NCBI GenBank assembly: GCA_036872755.1
Contig: JAVHNS010000015.1
Span: 806,001-870,000, forward strand
From: Orbilia blumenaviensis
Lineage: Eukaryota; Ascomycota; Orbiliomycetes; Orbiliales; Orbiliaceae
Reading direction: 5' to 3'
DNA: 64,000 nt
Part shown: one piece after another, positions 44,428 to 56,388 of the stretch
How positions within the stretch are numbered: the stretch's first letter is position 1
How the letters are laid out: every line of letters starts with the position of its first letter
Made by a program: the position numbers and the translations under genes
The notes under the pieces: generated by a model
Databases searched by the model: none
The model's input: the letters and a program-made list of their open reading frames with translations, nothing else
Told to the model about the DNA's origin: nothing

Positions 44428-47400
44428 TTAAAGACCGCTTCTAGCGAGATAACAGACTACACCATCGAGACTACTGACCCTCTTTATAGCATTTCCTACA
44501 CAAAGGGTTTCGTCGTTCTGGACTTTAAACTCGGCAGTCCACTCGATAAAGCTGCCTTCTTCAATGGTGGAATCATAGCTGAATTTCCATTCCTTCAAGT
44601 CTCCCTGCCGACATTCTTCCCCAATTGTCTTGTAAAGCTCTACTCCATTGTCAGCGTCTAAAAAGCCATACCCTGCGACTTTGAACGAGAAGTCGCTACT
44701 ATTTTCTACGTTTGTGAAGCTACATTCTGCGACTCTTTCTTTTCTGGCTCTTGCACGGTTCCTTCGAGGGCGAATTATCCATAGTGCTCCGTCGCCCGCC
44801 GTCCGGCCGCCACCCTTCCATCCTAGAGGGTTATTATCTTTGTTATTCCCATCACAGCCATCTATAATTATGTCGCGGAGATGCTCCAGACACGAATTCT
44901 CAGTGGGTCGTATTTGTTGGCCCCATACTACACTTATCTCAACTTCGTTCAGCGTTCCCAGATAGCTTTCCATCCAAAATTCTCCATAGTCCGCTTGAAG
45001 CCTCAACTGTGGGCAAAACTTATTCTCTATTAAGTCTCGAATCGTTTGTGGGTTCAAATAACGGTTTTGCGTGAGCCCGTAGCAGTTACCCTGCTTCATA
45101 CCAACACCTATTCTTGGAGGAGGTACGGCGATGACACCTGTAAGGATGCCTCTGGTAGCTACTGTCTCGACTAGTGTCTTCCAGATGGTTTTAATTGCAG
45201 GTACCTCTATTGATGCCTCTGTCCCAGCTGCACGTCGGGCTAACGCGACAAGATCATGGGCACTACTGGTCGCCTCCTCATCAGCACCTGTTGCCATGCT
45301 CCTAAGTATAGGTTTACATTGTGCAGTTTCGGTTTCAGTTCGTATTTTAGTAACTGTTACCGGAGGGGCGCCCCAAAACGTCGAGACAATGGTCGGCCTG
45401 AAGTCCCAGTCTGTAGTAGTTGTCCTCATTGTAACAGTACCCTTGACTTTCGAAGTGATTGTTACTGTGTTCACGTCATCGAAATTCGTCGACGTCACTG
45501 TAATACTCCGTGTTGACCGAGCTGTTGTTGTTACCGTATTCACGTCGTCAAAGTTGGTCGAAGTTACTGTGACGCTCACTGTCGAACGAACCGTCGTTGT
45601 TACCGTATTTACATCATCGAAGTTCGTTGATGTCAACGTTACACTTAATGTTGACTTTGGCCTTTCCGTGACGGTGACTGTATTTACATTGTCGAAGTTT
45701 GTTGATGTGACAGTCACAACTTTGGTTGACTGGGAACGGGTTACTGTGACTGTATTGACTTTCTCAAAGTTTGTAGAGGTCACAGTCACTACCTTCGTCG
45801 ACTGCGATCTAGTTACTGTAACCGTATTGACTTTGTCGAAGTTCGTAGAAGTCACAGTTACCACTTTTGTTGACTGTGACCGAGTTACGGTGACCGTGTT
45901 TACTTTGTCGAAGTTTGTCGAGAACACAGTGACTATTTTAGTTGGCTTTGATCTAGTTACTGTCACAGTGTTTACCTTATCGAAATTTGTAGAAGTGACA
46001 GTCACAACTTTCGTTGATTTTGACTGGGTTACCGTGACTGTGTTCACCTTGTCAAAATTTGTAGAAGTAATGGTAACTATCTTGGTTGGCTTTGATTGGG
46101 TGACTGTGACCGTATTTATTTTGTCAAAGTTTGTGGAAGTCACAGTAACTATCTTCGTTGATTTTGACTGGGTTACTGTAACTGTATTCACTTTGTCAAA
46201 GTTTGTGGAAGTGACGGTGACTATTTTAGTTGGCTTGGACTGGGTTACCGTAACTGTGTTTATCTTGTCAAAATTCGTAGAAGTGATAGTCACCGATTTA
46301 GTTGATCTAGGGCGACTTTCCGTCACTGTAACAGTACCCACTAGGTTATAGTTCGTTGATACTACCGTCACTACTGATTTCGGCAGGCCAATTGTTGTTG
46401 TGGCTACATTCATATCGTCATAATTTGTTGAAACCGCGGTTATAGTGACCGTTCGTCGCGGGCCGGTCCCGCTAACCCCTGTTGGCCAGAGCCGGGCTGT
46501 TCTGGTTACCGTGATATAATTGACATCTTCATAATTTGTGGATGTCACTGTAACCGATATAACTCTTCGACTTGAGGAACTAGAAGAGCTAGATGAACTG
46601 GATGAACTGGATGAGCTAGATGAGCTAGATGAGCTAGATGAGCTAGACGAACTGGAGGAGCTGGAGGAGCTGGAGGAACTAGAAGAGCTAGAGGAGCTGG
46701 AGGAACCAGAAGAAGAGCTGGATGAGCTGGAGGAACCGGAAGAAGAGCTTGACCCTTCTGAGGAACTCGACCTTGATGACGTCCCCGAGGATGTACTTGA
46801 CTCTTCTGAGGTGGTGCTGGACGTCTCTCCAGACGTGCTTGACCTCTTCCGACTAGAGGTGGTTTCGTCATCTTCACTACTCGTACTAGTTCCAGTTTCC
46901 TCTTCCCCAGTACTCGTACTAGTAGTGGTTTCATCACCAGTGCTGGTGCTGGTAGCAGTCTCATCTTCGTCGGTGCTGGTCGCCGCTGACGAGTCAGAGC
47001 TTCGAGACTCCGTTTCAGTATCTGGATCTGACGTTGTTGTAGCTGAATCATCTGATGTTGTATCAAAACTTCTCGTCCTGGTTGTGATAGGGCTAGAAGT
47101 TCTTCTACGACTAGTATATTCGGTGCTTGGGGCTTCTGTTGTTTCTGGTCTTGACCGAGTTGAGGCCCCAGTTGATGTTGGTTCTGGTGAGGTAGTAAGT
47201 GTGGGTGTGTCATCAGGTTCTTCAGGTTCTTCAGGGTCTTCTGGGTCTTCTGGATCATCTGGATTTTCTGGGTCTTCCGGTTTCTCATTAGGTTTATCCG
47301 GTTTCTCATTAGGTTTATCCGGTTTAGATTCGACTGTCTTTGTTACAGTGACAGTGACCGTTTTACCCTGATCATTGCCTTTAGGGTCATTTGGGCCACC

Positions 47401-50400
47401 GCCGCCTCCACCGCCTCCACCGCTTCCACCACCACCCATCCCGCCTGGGGCGATTGGAGGTGGGACCGGGACTGGGGGCCCGGGAACTGGTACGGGAACC
47501 GGCATTGGAACCGGCACAGGGACTGGCATAGGAACCGGCATCGGGACTGGCATTGGTATCGGCATGGGAAGAGGGAGAGGCATTGGGATCGGAAAGATTC
47601 CGGGAAACGGTATAATATTAGGGAACGGGAAGATCCCACCAGCACCGCCACCGCCGCCTCCGCCTCCACTGCCCGGGGGACCAATTTGCCCGCCCGAAGA
47701 GCCACTTCCAAATATATCTAGACTAGGGAGCCCTCCACAGAATAACGGTAGAAAACAAGGGGTCTTCTGATTTGCCGGTGGTATCGGAATGGCACCAATT
47801 ATCGGGATAGGCAGCGGTGCTGCTAAGTGGCTTGAATCGCCGTAAGACTCTTGCAATTTGGTCACTACGGTAGTTAGCAGCTCTGGAGCCTTCTTATCCC
47901 AATCGGTAGGTGGGACCAGTACCACCCCGCCGGGCTGGACAGTCGTAATCGTAACGACTGTCCCGTTAGTAGAAAACTGGAAATTCGCCGTCACGTTCGG
48001 ATAGCTGCTTGTTTCTGCGATTGGCTCCCACCAATCTGAACTTAAAGTTGTTTCTGGGGGCACCGTATATGTACTATTCACCCCCAGTTCGGTAGCGGTA
48101 CGAATTTCTCTCGAGGTCGAGGCCGAGCTACTTGAACTATCATCATGTGATATTTCTAGCGTAGGAACTGCGGGAACGAATACTATCTTCTCCGTTGTGA
48201 TCGTGATAAACACAGTCTGGACTGTATCTATTGACGAATTATATACGTTGTGCATCGTCGTAAAACTGCTTTCTGCATCATCATCATCATCATCATCACC
48301 ACCACCTATTACTGTGATAGTCTGAGGCCAACGAGTCCCGTTGAACAGCCCGGGTGAATCGTTGGAATGAGTAATAGTACCATTCCTCCAGAAACCGAAA
48401 TCTGAGGAAGAGTCTTCTTCGTCGCTAGTAGCTAAATCGGTTGTGTGATGAGAAAGACCAGATCGTGACCTTGTAGCACTGCCATTCCTGATCTGGTTTG
48501 GGTTAAGAGTACTGAATTCAAATGGCACCTCACCACTAAACAGCGCAGTCGCAGCTTCCCCTTCAGCCGTATGAGTGATAGTCGCATTCTTAGCCATGGT
48601 TTCACGCGCGCGTGTGAAGTTCCAAAGGTTGGAATTGAGCTTGTCAATTGCAACCGTTGTAAAAGCTCTCCAAGGGCTGGTATCGGTCATTTCGCGCCCG
48701 GGTACGTGCGGTGCCTGCGTGAATATTCCAGGCCAAGTCCCCACCCCGCTATTTGTCGCAGTCGTATTGCCTCGAATCTGGCCAAAGTCGAACGTATGAC
48801 TTCCGGACCTAATCCCGTGCGAAGATATAACTAGCTCTTCAGTATTGGGTCCCGCTACGTTACTAGGATCTGCTCCTTCGCTAGGGTCTTTAGCTCTACT
48901 GGGGTCCGCTTGTCTACTGGTGCGTGGTAGGGCGTCTTCATCACTTATTCGAGGTGTCGGGCCGAGAGAAAATGTTCCATGGTGCCGAGTCATGGGCGTC
49001 AAAGAGTCTTCATCCATTCCTTCTCGTATCTGTGTATTCGTCCTCCATCCAGGTACAGTCTGGGTAGGAGTAGAATCATCATGTTCAGCTCCGCGCAAAT
49101 GTGTCTTCACCTCTGTGGCATCCTCATCTTCCGCTCCGCTAGTTTGCCGGGCCTTCTCTTTTCCACTCCTTGTCGGAGCCAGAAGATCATCGGTTATGGC
49201 TTCCCGTGGGCGTGTCGTTGCCTCTATGAGATCTTCATCTTCCACTAAGTTCGTTTCCCGGTTTATCCTCCTACTGCTCCTCGTTGAGGCTGGGAAGTCA
49301 TCAGATACGGCGCCCTGCGGGTGTGTCGTCGCCTCTGTTGGATCTTCATTTTCGATTACGCTTGTCTGCTGATTTATTCCTCTTCCAGCCTTCGTTGAAG
49401 TTGGGAGACTATCAGATAAAACCCCCTCTTGGCGTGTCATCACCTCTGTAGAATCCTCATCATCAATTTCGCTAGTTTTTCGGTTTCTCTCTCCTCTACT
49501 CCTTGTTGGGGCTTGGAGATCATCGGATATAGTCTCTTGCGGGCGTCTTGTTTGCAGCTGATCTCCTTCTTCCTCTACACCGGTGGTGAGGCCTGTGATT
49601 TCGCTATCAGCCTCTTGTGTTCTAGAGATACCCCTATCTTCGGTATCAAGGCTGCGTGTTCTGGATGGTCCTTCTGTTTCCAGCACCCTATTATTGTCCT
49701 CTATTTCTGACCGGTCTCCAAGGATATCTGTTTCAGAGGGGTCTTCACTATCACTTGTGCTCGAGCGTGTTATGGACGGCTCCTCTGTTTTTGGCACCCT
49801 ATTACCATCCTCCGTTTCCGGCGCCCTATCACCATCCTCTGTTCTCGGTATTGTATCGTCGTTTCCGACTATTGACCGATTTTCACGACTATCTGTTTCA
49901 GAAACGTCTTCATTATCACTCGTTTGCGAGCCTGGTCGATTGAAACCTCGCGTGCGAGATGGCTCATCATCAGCTTGGAGTCTAGAAGCCTCCCGGGTCT
50001 GAGAACCTTCGTCATCTACCGTGTCAGGGTCCTCTTCGCCGCCGGCCCTAGAACCCTCACTGCTTTTGATTTCGCCATCACCCACTAAGCCCCTACTAAT
50101 TTCCGTCTGCGCACCTGCTAAACCCACTATTGTGCTGGTGATAGAGTTGATAGATGTCAAGCTGAGGACCGTCTCAATGTTGTTTATCCTCGTCGTATTA
50201 TGAACTACTAGCGTACTAAACCAAACGGTTACCGAGGCTTTATTCTGAGAGGCTGTTAAAGAGGGAGATCCTTCGTCAATGATTGATGGGCTTTCAGAAG
50301 AATCCCCGAACTCTGTAGGAGCTGGCTTTAAAAGTTTGCCCGCATATATTGATGCCGGCCTACTTTCGGAGGCATATATGCCCCGTTCACCGTTCCACGC

Positions 50401-52054
50401 TACGGGAGTATCTTTTTCGCCCCTATTATATGCCAGGCGAAATAGTTCGGCCCTAGCTTCTATCGGTGCCATTCCCTTCCCCATAAAATATGCGAGCATC
50501 CCGGCAACTCTCGCCGCAGCTATTCAAATATCACGTTTGGTTAGTACACATGCACCTCTGTAAATGTTATAGTTCTCTCAATAGATGCTCACCATGACCG
50601 GCCCCACTCACAAGCTCATACTGCTTCTTTGACCAGCCAACCGGTGCCACAACGCTCGCAGCTGGAGCGAATATACGAACCCCATCATCATAAGGGTATA
50701 TTCGTCGCCCTTGTGAGTTTACCCCGCCGACAGTCACTAATTTCGGGAGCTCCTTTACTTTTGACGCAAGTAACGGCGACGAAGAATCCTACCACGCATA
50801 AGAAAAGTTGGCTCTGATTTAGAGTGGTCCTCGAACGAATAATTCAAAGAAGTCTCGCGGGCACTCACTGTATTTCTTTCTCCAGCCGCGCGGACAACCA
50901 ATACATTTGGCATGTCGTGTATAGCTTTTAGGATATCTTGAAATGTTGAAAACAGATGTTTCATGGATGCCAAGTCCACCTGTGCCGGCGATGCAATGAT
51001 TCTCTGGGAAAGGTTTACGACAATACTTTCCGTAGCGCTTCTTGCTTTTATCGAGCTGAATGTTTCTGTTAGTGCCGAAATAGCGTTCAGTATGGTAAAG
51101 CTACCCCCAATATCTTGCTGCCGCACAATCACAATGTTTGAGTTTTTTACGACACCGAGACTCCTTCCTGCTATCGACGCCAGGATACCGGTCCCATGCG
51201 CCTCCGAATCCAGGTCTCTATACTGGCCCTTCGCGGCAAATGGGCCGGCCCATTTCCACCCCGTCACAAGTTTTTTCCTTCTTAATGCATCGAATTCCTT
51301 TTTTTTATTACAGTCAGCCACCTTCTAGATTATATTAACGATAGAGATTTTCATAATTGAATTGTTACCGTGTGGTCAATGTTCGCGCCAGTATCCACCA
51401 CATAAATTGTAACGCCCTCGCCAGACGTAGCATTATAATAATATCCACGCTTTGGAGATCCAGTTTGGCTATCTGGCGGCGTCGAAAGGATTTCTAGATC
51501 CCATGGAGACGGTTGGTGAATAAGTTCGGCACTTGTGTCGTCGCTCAAAGGGGTTGTGTTGCTGCCATCTGGCGGCATCGACTCGGGCTTGAAGGCGTCA
51601 ACATCACAACTTGTCGAGATTTCCGAATCTCTCGAAGATTCCTCGTCTGAGAGCTCCAAATCCTCAGAATATTTTTCTAGCACGGAGTACTAAGCCAATA
51701 ATTAAGACTATTAGTAGTTTTGACCCCAGTGGCCTTGACACGTTTGCTTACATAATTTTTAAATTTATCTCGTATTAATTCGGCCTCTTGCTCCTTGGCC
51801 TGGAAGACGTGGAAGAACGTCCCGAGTTCTGGTGACTTCGCAGCATATCTAAAAGCCTTATTCTCCTCCACTGCAGAAATCTCTGCTATTATTTTCTCAT
51901 TCAGAGAAGTATCACTACGGTACTCCGGCTTGGGAAGCAGATACCAGAACGGTGTGTCACCCAAGGCTTCAGTTGGTATTGATGTCGAAAGCCTTGGATA
52001 GAAAACCAATAATAATTGGATCGTATGACAGAGAAAGGTAAAAGATAATATCAT
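44428..52054 (-). CDS. Giant secreted pseudo-subtilase with mucin-like repeat tail
   Basis: Five exons; introns 51690-51751, 51325-51368, 50789-50868 and 50520-50592 (ACTAAC branch) give one frame of 2,455 residues. Residues 1-25 are a signal peptide. The S8 domain has Asp in YVVDTGA (about 200) and His in EAHGTGILAS (about 251). At the Ser box the spliced reading is VSGAGH-AAARVAGMLAYF against the family SGTSxAAPxVAG, so the nucleophile position (about 424) is Gly. The tail follows: an acidic Ser/Thr/Glu region with degenerate repeats (about 480-1000), a Ser/Thr region, a Pro-Met-Pro-Val and Gly run (about 1365-1475), poly-Ser (about 1680-1740), about 15 Val-Thr repeats of 24 residues (about 1745-2120), then a C-terminal domain with paired Cys. 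It is probably an inactive, heavily glycosylated wall or surface protein. The exon 4 to 5 join decides the Ser-to-Gly call. Confidence 0.75.
45433..46560 (-). repeat. Val-Thr tandem repeat, 72-bp unit, about 15 copies
   Basis: The unit encodes 24 residues of the pattern VTVTSTNFDKVNTVTVTQSK. Inner units are nearly identical in protein; outer ones diverge (DDV, TTT). Codons differ between units more than the residues do, so the repeat is not newly amplified and the protein pattern is kept by selection. Confidence 0.9.
46573..46760 (-). repeat. Poly-Ser coding tract
   Basis: Near-uninterrupted Ser codons, mostly TCT, TCC, AGC and AGT on the minus strand, with a few Gly. The mix of codon families argues against simple recent slippage of one triplet, though local runs look slippage-prone. 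Confidence 0.9.
47380..47700 (-). repeat. Pro/Met/Val and Gly-rich low-complexity coding tract
   Basis: Encodes alternating PMP, PVP and PLP triplets flanked by two glycine runs. Part of the giant pseudo-subtilase gene, likely an extended linker. Confidence 0.85.
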
Positions 52055-53278
52055 ATTGAAATATTAACTAGGACACCGTTATAGCTACTACATTCCGCGA
52101 GGACCATTTGAAGATTATAGTATTTCGGCAATATTCGACTTTTGGCATTCGTAATCGCCAGTGAATTCGAGTCGCAATAGTGTGCGGCAATATGATATTA
52201 CTCGTTAGGGAGCCAGCAAAAAACTGAGCGGACGCCAGAGGCGTCCCTCAGTCCCATCTCGAGATAGGATATAAAGCGAAAACGGTAACACTGTGAAACT
52301 GGTATTCTCGAACGGATCCGGCACAGATTGTGTGTGTTTTATGATATGACCCATGGAAGGCAGCTAGCGGCCAGCCCTGTGCCTTCAATACCTACCCACC
52401 AACAACACACATTCACAAACCACGGTGTTGCAAACGAAGCTGCTTCACACTAAACAGACGACGCCTATGACATTAAGAGGGCAAACGAGTTAGTGACAGA
52501 AGTCAGTTAGTTAGAATGGCTTTCTTTCCTTTTCTCTCTTCTTTTTTTTTTTGTAAGGCTAACTCCCAGCTCGTACGAAGGCTTGTACTTGTGGCAGCTC
52601 TATCGCCCGTCGACTGTTGCATTTTCACTAGCAGAACTTCCCGAATCAGAAATACACCTATCTACGTCCAAGCCTACACAAGCTTTTATAGGCCTGGGAC
52701 CGAGCTCAGCCAATTTAAATATTTGTTGTTTCAGGTCAGTCTAAGTCAGTTTGGGCCAGGAGATCATATACTAACCGACTTCCAAAGGTGTGAGGCTTTG
52801 GCCATATGCCTCCATGGCCACGTTAGCTTTCTAGCTCTAGAAGCTGAGATACTGATATTACATATTCAAAATATTAAAAAAGATGAACGAGCTCATCCAA
52901 TTCAATTGAAGACAAAGCTCAGCAGCCCGTGACTTTACTACAGTAAATCCATTTTTGCATTATTCGGGTTCTTGTTGACCAAAGGGTGTTTTCTTCATTC
53001 AGCATGTTAGGTTTACGAGTATGGCTAGTACAGACCAGCTATACCACCATCGACACCACCAACTCCGTTTTCCAACGACTCGAAGCCCCTTCAACCCAAC
53101 AGCACTACCAACTTCCAACCTATCACACGGCCACAAGCAGCGGTTTTAACGTCACAGCTGTAAGTTGTACTTGCTTGAGATATGCTATTGTCGCTCGATG
53201 AAATCTAATGCAACACCTGCAGGGCCTACCACAACCAGAAGGAACCCAAGCTCACAAAACTGTTTCAAGCCGCCCAAC
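52055..53278. other. Divergent intergenic region
   Basis: Holds the upstream regions of the pseudo-subtilase gene (leftward) and the small cysteine-rich gene (rightward). An open stretch at 53004-53160 ends at a perfect GTAAGT donor with a CTGCAG acceptor near 53221. It probably represents a 5' UTR intron or an alternative first exon of the next gene. The frame at 52516-52932 is not protein-like. Confidence 0.5.
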
Positions 53279-53779
53279 ATGTGCCACAAAATCTACACTT
53301 TTCGCAAAGTATCCATCTAAATTCCCATGCCATGAGGTCACGCCAGCGTACTAACCACTTTCTATCACCCACAGTGCCGTCACATCGACATCTCAGACGA
53401 TGCAATTCATTTCCCACCGTGCTGGTGCAGACGCGTCAGAGGAACCCGCCATCTAAAACGTGCCTGTGGTGCCTGTATCCGCTATTCTTCTCCCGCTTTC
53501 GTAGTCGAACGCGAAAAGGCGATTGAGCTGCAGCTGTACAGATTCCGCTCCCTAATGCTTAGCATCACTGAGACGGAAAAGTATGTACCTCAGTGGAGAA
53601 AGATTGTCGGTCTTGGGACTGAAATGTTAAGAGATGGGCCCGACCAGAAGGAGCTGGTTTATATCAACGATGATGCGGAAGGGGAGATCTTAGATGCTCT
53701 CGAGGACGAGATGACGGCGGTTGCTGGTGAAAGTGCTGAAGTTGCAACTACTACTGGGACAAAGCCGGCTCACAAATAA
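53279..53779 (+). CDS. Small cysteine-rich protein, MC(x)nCxH type
   Basis: Predicted 144 residues in two exons; intron 53309-53374 (GTATCC donor, GTACTAACC branch, ACAG) joins MCHKIYTFRK to CRHIDISDDA in frame. The N-terminal 50 residues carry Cys and His in zinc-finger-like spacing (MCHK, CRH, PPCWCRR, RACGACIRY). Then comes a helical, charged region and a short C-terminal low-complexity tail. There is no signal peptide, so it is likely nuclear or cytosolic. Short fungal proteins beginning with MC and a Cys/His set are common and mostly uncharacterised; I cannot name a family. An upstream spliced alternative frame exists but is less protein-like. Confidence 0.6.
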
Positions 53780-54210
53780 GAGTCTGTTATTGATACCAAA
53801 CTACTCGACTATCCAAGTTCGTTTTACCCGTAAAGTTGATAGGCCACAGAGATTTCTTCATTCCAAAGTTGGTTTATCGGCGATTACCTTTAACATGGAA
53901 GATTCTATGAATATCGTTCATTTAACCAAGCGAATGAGTCGCCAAAAATCTATCGAGTCATTGCCCTACCCTCAGCTTCTCTGTTTCTGTTATGGTACTG
54001 AAAATGGTAACTTTAACTTTCATTCCAACTATTGCTTGCTACTCTATGGCTCTAGCCAGCGCTTCTATCGATAGCCTGTTACCTACTCGAGCACGCTCAA
54101 AAAACTGCAATACATTAATTAAACCTCGACACTTCACGGGTCTCTGGATGTTTTTTCCACTAGTTATCCATTCACATACTATCTTTTAGGATGCTAAAAT
54201 AATCCAGAAC
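53780..54210. other. Intergenic DNA
   Basis: 3' flanks of two converging genes. A 65-codon frame at 53992-54189 starts with a hydrophobic, signal-like stretch (MVTLTFIPTIACYSMALASAS). It is too short and isolated to call. Confidence 0.45.
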
Positions 54211-56388
54211 TCAATCGACCTCTAACCTTAAAGCGTCGTATTGTAGATATACTGTGGTCGGAAGAATCGCCGTTTCAATGTTCGTAGCATTATATGGCAA
54301 GGATAATGTCAACACATTCTTTCCAATCTTTAGAAGCTCAGTCCCAAAGACGAATTTATGCGCCGTATTATAGCACCTAACGGCGGACCGCACGGCGCAA
54401 GAGGAGGATTGATTGGCCCTGCAATATCCCAGTCAGTTACCAGCGAAATGGAATGAACATTGACGGTTTTGACGGGACCATCAAATATTCATGTATACAA
54501 CGCAAAATCGTGGTGAACTTACGGGATTATCCAGGTATCAAGATCTTTTCCGTTGACGGCTACCGTGAAGGGTAGATCTGAGTATTTCTGGCCAGTGACA
54601 TCCGTATTTCCAGCTGCTGTCTTAACGCCGGCGAGCTGAACGGTAAATATCGCAGTTTTCTTCCTCTTCACCTGTGCTTGGCTTATATCGAACGAAACAG
54701 TCCAGTTATTGAAATCGTAGACTGGTTGCGTCCTTAGGGAATTCGCATACCCGCCAAATACGCTCCAGTGGACATAGTTAAAATCTTTGCTGTAGTCACT
54801 CTTTCCAACCTCGTAATTAACCCCATTAGGGAAATCTGTTGGAAAGTCGTGGAGAGCCCAATACAATCTGTACTGCGCCGGTTGCAAAGGTTTCGTCAAG
54901 TCCTTGGCGTAACCATGGAGGTATTCGCCCGACGACTTGTCCGGGACACCGATCCTGAAGATCTCGGTTCCTGATTTCTCTTCTTTTAGTGTAACGTGAG
55001 AATGCGCCGTTCTGCTCGCCACGACTTCAATGCCGTCCTTGACATATTGCCCGAATAGGCCATCCGCATATACCGTCAGGCGATATTTTCCTGCCACAAT
55101 ATTTTCGATCTCCACTTCACCAGTCGCGGGGTCAACTTCTGCCCAGTATTGATATGCCTTATAGTCCAAATTATTGTCTTGGAAGTCAACTCCTGGTGCT
55201 GAGAGAACAGCGATGGTATTGGAAGCTCCGGCTGGAATAGAGACCCTGGCATGCCAGCGACCTCGATTCGGTGAAGTAACATAGCCTTCAACGAAGCGAG
55301 CTATTGTGTCATAGAATTGCCTGTTCCAAAGCGGATCGTTGAACTTCATAGCATCCGCTCTCAATGTATGAATATCGTCGCTGGGTTTGCCCTTGTTGAA
55401 GTAGTAGTATTGCTAAAACAGACCAGATTAATAGATTAGCCTTTATCAAATATATATCTAAGTAATGAAGAGGATATGATAGCCATACAGGTCCAAATGT
55501 TCGCTCAAATCCGGCACTCATGACAGGAATACCATCACCATGGTGATTGCTCACAAGGTAATTGTAAACAATACCGTCAACAGTCAGGTCCGAATGAATA
55601 GGACCATTGAAGTATGTATCCCTCGTGTTCATGATCAACCAAGCTCCATAGGTGTTTCCATCAACGCTAGTGGACCCATTTGAGTACATTCCCCAAACGC
55701 CGTCTCCCCGCCATTCTTCACTAAACATGTATTTAGTGAAGTAGTCGGACATCTGGACGACATAGGGGTCGTTCGGGGTCTTGTTGTACGACCATGTCGC
55801 ATCTTGCACTACGACCTGCTTAGAGATAGCTTCGGATCCTGGTAATGGCGCCCATTGCTCTTCACTAGAAATTAAGTGCGTCCAAAGCTTGTTATTTGGG
55901 CGGAATAAAGTGCGAAACTCTTGCAAGTTTTGTGTCGCTAACGGATTTGCCTGCGGGTTGTAGGTGATCCGGCTGAATGCGTGAAGTCCAGACTCTCCGT
56001 CCCTAAGGAACCAATATTGGGAAAGGATCTGGCCGGAATTATTGTAATTATGCTTCATGCGAACCCCAGCGAAGGGAACTTGCAACTTGTCGAGCCCTTG
56101 GAAAAGCTCATAGGTAGCCCCAGAACCTCCAGGGGTCCAGAAACCAGTGGGGATGCAGTAACAATCGAGGTATAGGCCTTGGCCGGTCCCCAAGAGGTCT
56201 TGATTCCCAAGATTTAGCTTAGTGATAGAACCCTTGGTTTTATCGAGGTACAAGCTCAAATGACCATTTGAAATCGTAATACTTGTCGATGTTTCGACGG
56301 CGGTGACTGCCGCGGATACAATTCCGAATAGCGCAGCTATCGCGGTAATTCCGGCGACATACTGGCAACTAGGTTTTGAATACCTCAT
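54211..56388 (-). CDS. Rhamnogalacturonan lyase (PL4 family)
   Basis: Predicted 665-residue secreted enzyme in three exons; introns 55413-55488 and 54419-54522 keep the frame. It cleaves rhamnogalacturonan I of pectin by beta-elimination. A signal peptide is at residues 1-26 (MRYSKPSC...ALFGIVSA). The N-terminal catalytic beta-sandwich domain opens with ITISNGHLSLYLDKTKGSITKL and includes VSNHHGDGIPVMSAGFERTFGP, then QYYYFNKG across intron 1. The middle fibronectin-III-like and C-terminal carbohydrate-binding-like domains follow (RGRWHARVSIPAG; DTWIIPANQSSSCAVRS; LTLSLPYN; VYLQYDALRLEVD at the very end). The length agrees with fungal PL4 lyases. The start is the only Met before the signal. 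It stands next to the GH30 gene on the same strand, with a possible shared pectin role. Confidence 0.88.

Noticed and set aside
45131..46351. 406-codon plus-strand frame
   Set aside because: It is the antisense shadow of the Val-Thr repeats in the giant pseudo-subtilase gene. Its apparent repeats come from those codons.
45433..46560. Regular 72-bp repeats considered as a CRISPR array
   Set aside because: The repeats are coding, contiguous and without spacers, and the organism is a fungus.
46538..47371. Plus-strand frame with Glu/Leu/Asp repeats that looks like a coiled coil
   Set aside because: Antisense of the poly-Ser and Ser/Thr/Asp tract. There is no independent start or domain.
52516..52932. 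138-codon frame after a T-rich stretch
   Set aside because: The Phe-rich start comes from poly-pyrimidine DNA and the rest has no protein features.
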